Origin: Xanthobacteraceae bacterium
GTDB lineage: Bacteria; Pseudomonadota; Alphaproteobacteria; Rhizobiales; Xanthobacteraceae
Reading direction: 5' to 3'
DNA: 10,261 nucleotides
Assembly: GCA_030037105.1 (NCBI GenBank)
Contig: JASHRY010000150.1
Span: 1 to 10,261, forward strand
Below the pieces are notes generated by a model. It was not told the DNA's origin, made no database searches, and saw only the letters and a list, made by a program, of their open reading frames with translations. Made by a program: the position numbers and the translations under genes. Positions 1 to 5,944 of the stretch are shown piece after piece (the first letter of the stretch is position 1; every line of letters starts with the position of its first letter).

Positions 1-671
1 ACGTGCTCTGGTTTCGGCTCTCGCGGAAGCAAAGCGACGAGGCCGAGACCTTCGGTCATATCGAAACGGGCATGATGATGATCATGCTCAACCGCGGCGA
101 TTACTGGCAGTGCGCGTATGTCATTCCGAAAGGCGGCATCGAGCGGGTGCGGGCGGCCGGCCTCGACGTGTTCCGCAACTCGGTGGCGAAAATGTCGCCC
201 TATCTCGCCGATCGGGTCGCCGAATTGAGAAGCTGGGACGACGTCAAGCTGCTGACCGTGGCCGTCGATCGGCTGAAGCAATGGTGGCGGCCGGGACTGA
301 TCTGCATCGGCGACGCCGCGCACGCGATGTCGCCGATCGGCGGCGTCGGCGTCAACCTCGCCGTCCAGGACGCGGTCGCCGCCGCCAACCGCCTCGCGGC
401 GCCGCTCAAGGCCGGCACGGTCGGCAACGAAGATCTGCAGGCGATCCAGGCGCGGCGGACCTTGCCGGTTCACTTCACCCAGCGGTTTCAGCTCATCATG
501 CAGAACCGGATCATCAGCCGCGCGCTCTCCGGCACGCAAAAGCCGAAGCCGCCGCTGCTGTTCAAGATGTTCGAGATGTTTCCGCTGCTGCGCCGCGTTC
601 CCGGGCGTTTCCTGGCGGTCGGCATCCGGCCCGAGCACGTGCATACGCCGGACGTCGCGTCCGCGCGCTAA
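1..671 (+). CDS. FAD-dependent monooxygenase/oxidoreductase, C-terminal part (5' end outside window)
   Basis: The product is the C-terminal ~223 residues of a group A flavoprotein monooxygenase of the UbiH/PHBH fold, which uses FAD and NAD(P)H to hydroxylate or epoxidise a substrate. The reading frame is open at the left edge and the first full codon is GTG at base 3, read here as valine inside the protein. The diagnostic element is GDAAHAMSPIGGVGVNLAVQ at about residues 103-122 of the visible part; its GDAAH core binds the FAD ribityl/pyrophosphate, and the following glycine-rich helix is typical of the family. LWFRL near the left edge fits a strand of the substrate domain. The C-terminus ends in a positively charged tail with no extra domain. 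The TAA stop abuts a palindromic repeat. The next gene is htpG, 171 bases away with its own promoter candidate, so no operon is implied. The substrate is unknown. Confidence 0.85.
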   Translation, partial: VLWFRLSRKQSDEAETFGHIETGMMMIMLNRGDYWQCAYVIPKGGIERVRAAGLDVFRNSVAKMSPYLADRVAELRSWDDVKLLTVAVDRLKQWWRPGLICIGDAAHAMSPIGGVGVNLAVQDAVAAANRLAAPLKAGTVGNEDLQAIQARRTLPVHFTQRFQLIMQNRIISRALSGTQKPKPPLLFKMFEMFPLLRRVPGRFLAVGIRPEHVHTPDVASAR

Positions 672-710
672 AGCGGGATGACTTATCTTCGAATCGTCAT
701 CCCGCTCTAA
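671..710. repeat. Palindromic repeat A (left copy)
   Basis: Perfect 11-base arms AGCGGGATGAC (672-682) and GTCATCCCGCT (696-706) enclose a 13-base loop. A nearly identical element lies in reverse complement at 2823-2868, with one difference in the loop. The repeat starts on the last base of the upstream stop codon. A T-rich stretch (711-718) follows the right arm after a few bases, so the transcript could act as a weak intrinsic terminator for the flavoprotein gene. Confidence 0.8.
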
Positions 711-724
711 GTTTTTGTATTGTC

Positions 725-768
725 GCGCGTCCGGACGGAAAACCGGTTCCCACTTTTCCTGGACGCGC
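725..768. repeat. Palindromic repeat B (left copy)
   Basis: Outer arms GCGCGTCC (725-732) and GGACGCGC (761-768) enclose a 23-base core (737-759) containing the palindrome AACCGGTT. The core matches, in reverse complement and at 22 of 23 bases, the core of the element at 2776-2798, while the outer stems differ in sequence but remain complementary. It belongs to a repeat type common between genes in Bradyrhizobium-like genomes (from memory). Confidence 0.75.
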
Positions 769-783
769 TTTAACGCGGCTGGT

Positions 784-812
784 CTTGAACCGGCGGCATC
801 TTCGCCTAATTT
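784..812 (+). promoter_or_regulatory. Candidate sigma-32 (RpoH) heat-shock promoter of htpG
   Basis: CTTGAA at 784-789 is followed, 15 bases later, by CCTAAT at 805-810. This resembles the RpoH consensus (CTTGAA in the -35 region, CCCAT/CCTAT-like -10). The predicted transcript would begin near 818, about 25 bases before the htpG ATG. It is the only such match I see in the gap, and htpG is a classical RpoH target. No experimental evidence; spacing and the -10 box are imperfect. Confidence 0.5.
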
Positions 813-842
813 TTCTGCCGAATAATTGAATCGGGACCTGCC

Positions 843-2765
843 ATGACCGTGACCGACGAAAGCCGGCCGTCCGCGGCCCAGCCTTTCCAGGCCGACGTCG
901 CCAGGCTGCTGCACCTGATGGTGCACGCGGTCTATTCCGACAAATCCGTGTTTCTCCGCGAGCTGATCGCCAACGCCGCCGACGCCTGCGAGCGGCTGCG
1001 CTACGAATCGATCGCCGCGCCGGCGCTCCTGGGCGACGACCCCGGGCTCCGCGTCACGCTTGCGTTCGACGCCGGCAACCGGCAGCTTGCCGTCGAGGAC
1101 AACGGCATCGGCATGAGCGGCGACGAGATGGTCGAGGCGCTCGGCACCATCGCGCGCTCGGGCACCAAGGCGTTTCTCGATCGGCTCGAGGCGACGCGGG
1201 ACGCCGAGGATACGGCGCTGATCGGCCGCTTCGGCGTCGGCTTTTATTCGGCGTTCATGGTGGCGGAACGCGTCGAGGTGATCTCGCGCCGCGCCGGGAC
1301 GGAGACGGCCGCGGTCTGGTCCTCCGACGGCAAGGGCACTTTCGCCGTGGCGCCGGCCGACCCGGTGATTGCGCCGCGCCGCGGCACCCGCGTCGTGCTG
1401 CATCTGACGGAAGAGGCAAAATCCTACGCCGAGCGCGCGACCGTCGAGCGCCTGGTCAAGGCGCAATCGGGTCACGTGCCGGTGCCGATCGCGATCGTGG
1501 ACAAACCCGGCGCCCCGCCGTCCGAGATCACCGACGGAGCGGCGCTGTGGGCGAAGCCGAAGTCCGGGATCACGGCCGCGGACTACACCGATTTCTACCG
1601 CAGCATCGCCGGACAGTTCGACGAGCCGGCGCTGACGATTCATTTCCACGCCGAAGGCCGGCAGGACTACACGAGCCTGTTCTTCGTTCCCGGTTCGCGC
1701 CCGTTCGATCTCTTCGATCCCGACCGCAAGGGGCGCGTCAAGCTTTACGTCAAGCGCGTCTTCATCACCGACGATGCGGACATCCTGCCGCGCTATCTGC
1801 GCTTCGTCCGCGGCTTGGTCGACAGCGCCGATTTGCCGCTCAACGTCTCCCGCGAAAAGATTCAAGAGAGCCCGCTCCTCGCCGCAATCCGCAAGAGCGC
1901 GACCGGCCGCGTGCTTGGCGAGTTCGAGCGACTTGCCGACAAGGCGCCGGAAACCTACGCAAAAATCTGGGAGACTTTCGGCGCCGTTCTCAAGGAGGGC
2001 CTCTACGAGGATTTCGAGCGCCGCGACGCGCTGCTTGCGCTCGCCCGTTTCAAGACCACCGCTGCGGGCGATGGCTGGCGCAGCCTCAAGGATTATGTCG
2101 GCTCGCTCAAGACCAACCAAACCGCGATCTACTATCTCGCCGGCGATCATGTCGGGGGGCTCGAATCCTCGCCGCATCTGGAAGGATTTCGCGCGCGGGG
2201 CATCGAGGTTCTGCTGTTGTCCGACCCGGTCGACAGCTTCTGGGTCATGTCGGGCGGTTCGTTCGACGGCAAGCCGTTCAAATCGGTGACGCAGGGCACG
2301 GCCGACTTGGCGGCGATCCCGCTCGCCGATGCGAAAGACGAAGCGGCATCGGAGCTGCCGGATTCGGTCAAGAATTTCCTCATCTTCATGAAGACCACGC
2401 TCGGCGATGCAGTGACGGAAGTGCGCGCCTCGGATCGGCTCACCGACAGCGCGGTGTGCCTGGTCGCTCCCGATAAAGGTCCCGACCGGGCGCTGGAGAA
2501 AATTCTCGCCGGCGCCGGACGGCTGAACGCCGTCTCCAAGCCGATCCTGGAGGTCAATCCGCGCCACGCGCTTGTCGTCGCGCTCGCCGGCCTCGGCGAC
2601 GACGAGCGGGCTTTCAAGGAGGACGCGGCGCATCTGCTGTTCGACGAGGCGAGGGTGCTCGAGGGCGACCGCCCGGCGGACGCGCGCGCGTTCTCCGAGC
2701 GGCTCGCCCGCGTGCTGGAGAAGAGTGTGGGGAAAGGGCCTGATGCGTCAGCCTCCGGCATTTAG
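843..2765 (+). CDS. htpG: Molecular chaperone HtpG (HSP90 family)
   Basis: This is the cytosolic ATP-dependent HSP90 homodimer, which remodels and refolds client proteins and is induced by heat. At 640 residues it has a normal bacterial length. The N-terminal GHKL ATPase domain (about 15-225) has all the nucleotide-binding motifs: LRELIANAADA with catalytic Glu40 and Mg-ligand Asn44, DNGIGM with Asp86, GTIARSGTKAF at about 101-111, and the G-box GRFGVGFYSAF from residue 128. The middle domain has LNVSREKIQESPLL, with Arg337 as the gamma-phosphate-contacting arginine. The C-terminal dimerisation domain ends without the eukaryotic MEEVD tail, as expected for bacteria. The ATG at 843 is chosen because the protein then begins at the usual position before the first helix; the upstream ribosome site is weak. 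The stop codon lies at the edge of repeat B'. Inverted repeats bracket the gene and a candidate RpoH promoter precedes it. Confidence 0.97.
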   Translation: MTVTDESRPSAAQPFQADVARLLHLMVHAVYSDKSVFLRELIANAADACERLRYESIAAPALLGDDPGLRVTLAFDAGNRQLAVEDNGIGMSGDEMVEALGTIARSGTKAFLDRLEATRDAEDTALIGRFGVGFYSAFMVAERVEVISRRAGTETAAVWSSDGKGTFAVAPADPVIAPRRGTRVVLHLTEEAKSYAERATVERLVKAQSGHVPVPIAIVDKPGAPPSEITDGAALWAKPKSGITAADYTDFYRSIAGQFDEPALTIHFHAEGRQDYTSLFFVPGSRPFDLFDPDRKGRVKLYVKRVFITDDADILPRYLRFVRGLVDSADLPLNVSREKIQESPLLAAIRKSATGRVLGEFERLADKAPETYAKIWETFGAVLKEGLYEDFERRDALLALARFKTTAAGDGWRSLKDYVGSLKTNQTAIYYLAGDHVGGLESSPHLEGFRARGIEVLLLSDPVDSFWVMSGGSFDGKPFKSVTQGTADLAAIPLADAKDEAASELPDSVKNFLIFMKTTLGDAVTEVRASDRLTDSAVCLVAPDKGPDRALEKILAGAGRLNAVSKPILEVNPRHALVVALAGLGDDERAFKEDAAHLLFDEARVLEGDRPADARAFSERLARVLEKSVGKGPDASASGI

Positions 2766-2813
2766 AGCATGATCCGGAAAAGTGGAAACCGGTTTTCCAA
2801 AAAGATCATGCTC
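2765..2813. repeat. Palindromic repeat B' (right copy, inverted relative to left B)
   Basis: Perfect 10-base arms GAGCATGATC (2765-2774) and GATCATGCTC (2804-2813) enclose a core at 2776-2798 shared with the left B repeat. The first base of the repeat is the last base of the htpG TAG stop. It could fold as an RNA hairpin at the end of the htpG transcript, but no T-run follows, so it is not a standard intrinsic terminator. Confidence 0.85.
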
Positions 2814-2822
2814 CACCAAAAA

Positions 2823-2868
2823 GCTAGAGCGGGATGACGACTCGAAGATAAGTCATCCCGCTTCTAGC
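2823..2868. repeat. Palindromic repeat A' (right copy, inverted relative to left A)
   Basis: A long stem is formed by GCTAGAGCGGGATGAC (2823-2838) and the complementary stretch 2852-2868, with one bulged base and a 13-base loop. It is the reverse complement of repeat A at 671-710 apart from one loop base and the outer ends. It lies 9 bases from repeat B', mirroring the A-B order on the other side of htpG. Confidence 0.85.
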
Positions 2869-2903
2869 CGACGCCCAGTAGATCGGCGCGAACCGCATGT
2901 TAG

Positions 2904-3098
2904 GTCATTTCGCGGCAACAGCAGCTCGCGCAAAAGGTCTCGCACGCCTTAATCGCTCCCTATGTCGATTCGAGAACATTTGGCAGCAACTACGTCTTGC
3001 CCCAGCGCTACGCCGCCGACGAGGATCAAGTCTTGGCAGCGATCGCGCTCTCAACGGTCATGGCGTGGCGACAATGCCCATCAGGGCATGGCCGGTAG
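2904..3098 (+). pseudogene. Possible remnant of an auxin-efflux-carrier (AEC) family transporter C-terminus
   Basis: A frame with no start codon, bounded by stops at 2901-2903 and 3096-3098, encodes a stretch reading GSNYVLPQRYAADED (from base 2982) followed by QVLAAIALSTVMA. This resembles the penultimate helices of AEC permeases, where a small-residue/Asn motif, then a QRY-like turn, then an 'xxAAxxLST' helix are typical. The preceding residues do not look like a membrane protein and the final helix is missing, so at best it is a short decayed relic. Such transporters often sit beside LysR-controlled organic-acid genes, which would fit the neighbouring cluster. The similarity is judged by eye and may be chance. 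The rest of the 2869-3149 gap shows nothing I can assign. Confidence 0.3.
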
Positions 3099-3132
3099 GG
3101 CGCCGACACGATGGAGCGCATCGTCTCCGAGA

Positions 3133-3152
3133 CACACTGAAGTTATAGTGTG
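3133..3152. promoter_or_regulatory. Inverted repeat overlapping the LysR start, possible autoregulatory operator
   Basis: CACACT (3133-3138) and AGTGTG (3147-3152) form a perfect 6-base inverted repeat with an 8-base AT-rich spacer. It covers the GTG start candidate and lies just before the ATG candidate at 3156. LysR-type proteins usually repress their own gene from an interrupted dyad near its start. The spacing is not the classical T-N11-A, so this is tentative. Confidence 0.25.
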
Positions 3153-4094
3153 ATCATGCGGCACCGCTTGACCAGGCTATCGACCACGCTGAGGCAGCTC
3201 CCGTCGCTTGACCTGGTGCGCGGGTTCGTCGCGGTCGGTCGCCGCATGAGCATTACGCTCGCGGCCGAGGATCTGTGCCTGACTCAGTCGGCGGTGAGCC
3301 GGCAAGTGCGCGCACTTGAGGACGTGCTCGGTTCGAAGCTCCTGGTGCGCGGCCATCGTTCGATATCGCTCACCAGCGAGGGGGAACGGCTCTTCCGCAT
3401 TGCGGACGCCGCCCTGCGGGAGCTACAGCACGTCGTAGGCGACATCTGCGTGACGTCGGTGACGAGACCGGTCACCATCGCGTCCAGCGTAGGCGTCGCG
3501 GGTCTTTGGTTACTGCCGCGCCTCGGCGAGTTTGTGCGGCATCATCCAAACATCGACGTGCGGATCTCCGCAAGTAACGAGCTCAGCGATCTGCGCAACG
3601 AAGAGCTGGATTTGGCCATCCGCTACTGCCCGGCCGAAGCTGCGCCGCCCGACGCGACCCGATTGTTTGGCGAAACAGTGGCGCCCGTGGCGCATCCGTC
3701 TCTGGGCGTCTCCGCACTTCAGACACCACAAGATTTGGAGGCACAGGTCCTGTTGGAATTCGACGGCGAGTACCGCCCGTGGCTGCGTTGGAACGAATGG
3801 CTCGTCAAACAGGGCTGGGAGGAAGCCAAACCCAAGGCTGTCCTTCGTTTCAATCAGTACGATCAGACAATCCATGCGGCTATTGCCGGGCAAGGCATCG
3901 CCCTGGGCCGCCTCGAGCTGGTCAACCCGGCGCTTGTCGACGGACGCCTGGCGAAGGTGATTGTCCCACACCTGGGACCTGTCACTTCGCATGCCTACTG
4001 GCTTATTCGAACCTCCGCCGCCGCAAGACCCGAAGTAGAGGCGGTCGTGCATTGGATCACGGAGGAGGCGAAGTCTGTTGTCATCCAGGGATAG
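3150..4094 (+). CDS. LysR-family transcriptional regulator (GcvA-like)
   Basis: This is a DNA-binding regulator that normally responds to a small metabolite and controls adjacent genes. The N-terminal winged helix-turn-helix spans about residues 18-78; AAEDLCLTQSAVSRQVRALE is the canonical recognition region and LTSEGERLF the wing/linker helix start. Residues from about 105 to 308 form the periplasmic-binding-protein-like effector domain, with the family's LLPRLGEFVRHHPNIDVRI first strand-helix and an ELDLAIRY-type second segment. The length of 314 residues is normal. GTG at 3150 gives the longest frame; ATG at 3156, two codons later, is equally possible, and neither has a strong ribosome site. 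The gene points the same way as the three enzymes that follow (184-base gap). That is less usual than the divergent LysR layout, but it is still consistent with control of those genes. The inducer is unknown. Confidence 0.92.
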   Translation: MIMRHRLTRLSTTLRQLPSLDLVRGFVAVGRRMSITLAAEDLCLTQSAVSRQVRALEDVLGSKLLVRGHRSISLTSEGERLFRIADAALRELQHVVGDICVTSVTRPVTIASSVGVAGLWLLPRLGEFVRHHPNIDVRISASNELSDLRNEELDLAIRYCPAEAAPPDATRLFGETVAPVAHPSLGVSALQTPQDLEAQVLLEFDGEYRPWLRWNEWLVKQGWEEAKPKAVLRFNQYDQTIHAAIAGQGIALGRLELVNPALVDGRLAKVIVPHLGPVTSHAYWLIRTSAAARPEVEAVVHWITEEAKSVVIQG

Positions 4095-4122
4095 CGTTTT
4101 CTCGCGTCTCCAATTCCGCCCG

Positions 4123-4146
4123 GCGCGTTCACCGCTGCGCGTTCAC
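4123..4146 (+). promoter_or_regulatory. Tandem direct repeat upstream of the oxygenase gene, possible regulator-binding site
   Basis: GCGCGTTCAC occurs twice, at 4123-4132 and 4137-4146, with a 14-base period, in the only sizeable gap inside the cluster. Further on, the gap holds small hairpins AAGCC/GGCTT (4193-4207), TTGCC/GGCAA (4230-4244) and GTCGG/CCGAC (4247-4258). No convincing -35/-10 pair is visible. The location suggests regulation of the enzyme genes, but function is inferred only from position. Confidence 0.3.
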
Positions 4147-4278
4147 ATTCCTGCCGCGCATGCGAATAGGGAAAATTGCTCGTTTGCGCCACAAGCCGGG
4201 CTGGCTTCTGATGGCGGCGTCGCACGCTGTTGCCATCCCGGCAAAGGTCGGTGCCGACGGAAATCGATGGAAGGAACC

Positions 4279-5193
4279 ATGCAAGCGCAAGCGCTGGATT
4301 CGTACCAAGGCGTTCGTGGACGCGCCGGCGACGCCGGATATGGATTTTCGCCCGCAACGCCTCGGCTACCCGGCGTCAAAGCCGGACTTGCTTACCTCGC
4401 GCCGACCGCCGAGCGTCCCTACACCTACATGTACGAGCCGCCGGCCGGCACCGCTCGGCAGAACTGCGAATATCGCGTGTGCCCGGTATGGATCGCGGAT
4501 GCGCGGGCAATGGCCTCGCCGCCCTCCATTCACGAGCAAGGTTTCGAGCTTTGGGACGCGCCCACCACGGTTGAGGATTTCGGCGACGAGGACGCCATCC
4601 GAAGCCGCTACTATGACGAAGTTGCCGAACTCGCGAAACGCGTCACGGGCGCCGATCACGCGTTCATATTCGATCATCTGCTGCGTCGGCGAGAGGCTGG
4701 ACGTCCCGCGCTGAGTTTCGGACGCCACGGCGACGGTAGCCGCCCTGGCGCGGCTGGACGTGTCCACAATGACTACAGCGAGGCCTCGGGGCAGAAGCGG
4801 TTCGAGAACCTGCCCTTGGATCCGGCGGTCCGGTCAAAGGTGCAACGCTTCGCGATCGTCAATATCTGGCGTTCCATCGCTGGTAAGATCATGGACACTC
4901 CGCTTGCGCTGTGCGATGCGCGCTCGATTGGCGTGAGAGATCTTGTCATCACTGACATCCACTATCCCGATCGCTCCGGCGAGATTTACCTGATGCAGGA
5001 ATCGCCGCGCCACCGCTGGGTCTACTTCCCTGAGATGGACCGCGACGAGGCCTTGGTCTTCAAGCAATACGACTCGCAGGTAAGCGGAGTCGCTCGCTTC
5101 ACACCCCATTCGGCCTTCGATCTTCCCGACATCCCGCCAAGCGCGCCCCTCAGACAAAGCATCGAGATTCGCTGCCTGGTGACCTATGGCTAA
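4279..5193 (+). CDS. CmcJ/NvfI (AsaB-like) family non-haem oxygenase/hydroxylase
   Basis: This 304-residue protein belongs to the family that includes CmcJ of cephamycin biosynthesis and the fungal enzymes AsaB and NvfI. NvfI is Fe(II)/2-oxoglutarate-dependent, and the family is annotated as hydroxylase/desaturase. Visible hallmarks are RVHNDYSEASG at 161-171, giving an iron-binding H163-x-D165; IVNIWRSIAGK (193-203); PLALCDARSI (208-217); YFPEMDRDEALVFKQYDS (249-266); and ARFTPHSAFD (272-281), giving the distal histidine H277. RQSIEIRCLV (292-301) provides candidate 2-oxoglutarate-binding arginines. It begins the three-enzyme run. The ATG at 4279 is preferred for its GGAAGG box (4269-4274). 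ATG 4267 is in frame, and the frame is open back to 4078, but that would overlap the regulator and adds nothing family-like. The substrate is unknown; a catabolic role is inferred from the neighbours. Confidence 0.85.
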   Translation: MQAQALDSYQGVRGRAGDAGYGFSPATPRLPGVKAGLAYLAPTAERPYTYMYEPPAGTARQNCEYRVCPVWIADARAMASPPSIHEQGFELWDAPTTVEDFGDEDAIRSRYYDEVAELAKRVTGADHAFIFDHLLRRREAGRPALSFGRHGDGSRPGAAGRVHNDYSEASGQKRFENLPLDPAVRSKVQRFAIVNIWRSIAGKIMDTPLALCDARSIGVRDLVITDIHYPDRSGEIYLMQESPRHRWVYFPEMDRDEALVFKQYDSQVSGVARFTPHSAFDLPDIPPSAPLRQSIEIRCLVTYG

Positions 5194-5233
5194 ACCCCGT
5201 CTTCATCATCCGCAGCGTGTCCCCACGCGGTTT

Positions 5234-5239
5234 GGAGGT
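5234..5239 (+). promoter_or_regulatory. Strong ribosome binding site fixing the isomerase start
   Basis: GGAGGT sits 8 bases before the ATG at 5248, supporting this start over the in-frame ATG four codons downstream. The 54-base gap from the preceding stop contains no terminator-like hairpin, consistent with co-transcription. Confidence 0.7.
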
Positions 5240-5247
5240 GCCGGGTC

Positions 5248-5877
5248 ATGACCGGTTCAATGCCCTCCTCGGCATCGCCGGAAATCGAGTTCTGGTTCGA
5301 GTTTGGCAGCAACTACAGCTACCTCAGCGTCATGCGCATTGAGGACGAGGCGCGGCGGCTGGGCGTCCGTATCGCGTGGAAACCGTTTCTGCTCGGTCCG
5401 ATTTTTCGCGCTTTGGGGCTGGAGAACTCGCCTTTCGTCCTGCAGAAGGAGAAAGGCGCCTATATGCAGCAAGACATGGCGCGCCTGTGCCGAAAATACG
5501 GCCTTCGACCCTGGGTCAAGCCTAGCGTTTTTCCGCGGCGCGGCGTTCTGCCCCTGCGGATCGTGTTGCTGGGCGCCGAGCAGCCCTGGGTCGGCGCCTT
5601 CTGCCGCAACGTGATGGAGCTTAATTTTGCACTCGACCAGGATATCGATCATCCGGAGCAAATGGCGTCCATACTAACGGCATTGGGTCTGCCTAGCTCC
5701 GATATTCTCGAACAGGCCCAGTCGGAGCCGATCAAGACGCGCTTGCGCGAACAAACAGACGAAGCGCGCGCGCGAGGGATATTCGGCGCCCCGACCTTCT
5801 TCGTCGGGACCGAGATGTTCTGGGGCAACGATCGGCTGGACGACGCTCTTGTCTTCGCGTCGGAACGGGCGCGTTGA
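5248..5877 (+). CDS. 2-hydroxychromene-2-carboxylate isomerase-like protein (DsbA/kappa-GST fold)
   Basis: The family catalyses glutathione-dependent isomerisation of aromatic-degradation intermediates (NahD type) and shares the thioredoxin/DsbA fold with kappa-class glutathione transferases. In this 209-residue protein the first strand IEFWFEFGSNYSYLS (13-27) carries the active-site serine (Ser21) in place of the DsbA CxxC motif. The helical insertion domain follows at about 50-170. The thioredoxin fold closes with GIFGAPTFFVG (177-187), where Pro182 is the expected cis-proline, and EMFWGNDRLD (189-198), the diagnostic C-terminal motif of the family. There is no signal peptide, so it should be cytoplasmic. 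It sits between the oxygenase and the aldolase-like gene with short gaps, suggesting one transcript. Its natural substrate need not be a chromene; many family members are of unknown specificity. Confidence 0.88.
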   Translation: MTGSMPSSASPEIEFWFEFGSNYSYLSVMRIEDEARRLGVRIAWKPFLLGPIFRALGLENSPFVLQKEKGAYMQQDMARLCRKYGLRPWVKPSVFPRRGVLPLRIVLLGAEQPWVGAFCRNVMELNFALDQDIDHPEQMASILTALGLPSSDILEQAQSEPIKTRLREQTDEARARGIFGAPTFFVGTEMFWGNDRLDDALVFASERAR

Positions 5878-5932
5878 GGACATCGTGAAAGAGCCGTCAT
5901 CACACGGCGAGCGATAGCTTCGTCACGCGCCC

Positions 5933-5937
5933 AGGAG
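5933..5937 (+). promoter_or_regulatory. Ribosome binding site selecting a TTG start
   Basis: AGGAG lies 7 bases before TTG 5945, the spacing expected for a functional initiation site. There is no in-frame ATG until Met42, inside the conserved fold, so TTG is the best start for the RraA-like gene. Confidence 0.65.
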
Positions 5938-5944
5938 AAGCGAC

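Noticed and set aside
110..829. Long + strand frame overlapping the flavoprotein gene and the following repeats
   Set aside because: Arg-rich shadow translation of a gene whose real frame carries GDAAH and ends at 671.
1547..2476. 309-codon + strand frame inside htpG
   Set aside because: An alternate frame of htpG with arginine-rich composition and no family motif.
2765..2868. Classical rho-independent terminator after htpG
   Set aside because: Strong hairpins exist, but neither is followed by a T-run on the + strand. They are better described as repeats.
2897..3148. Small frames of 63-83 codons between htpG and the LysR gene
   Set aside because: They overlap each other in different frames, lack ribosome sites and resemble no known protein. 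Only the third frame gave a hint of transporter similarity.
4078..4278. N-terminal extension of the oxygenase back to 4078
   Set aside because: It would overlap the regulator's 3' end, has no good ribosome site and encodes low-information Arg/Ser-rich residues. A GGAAGG box supports ATG 4279.
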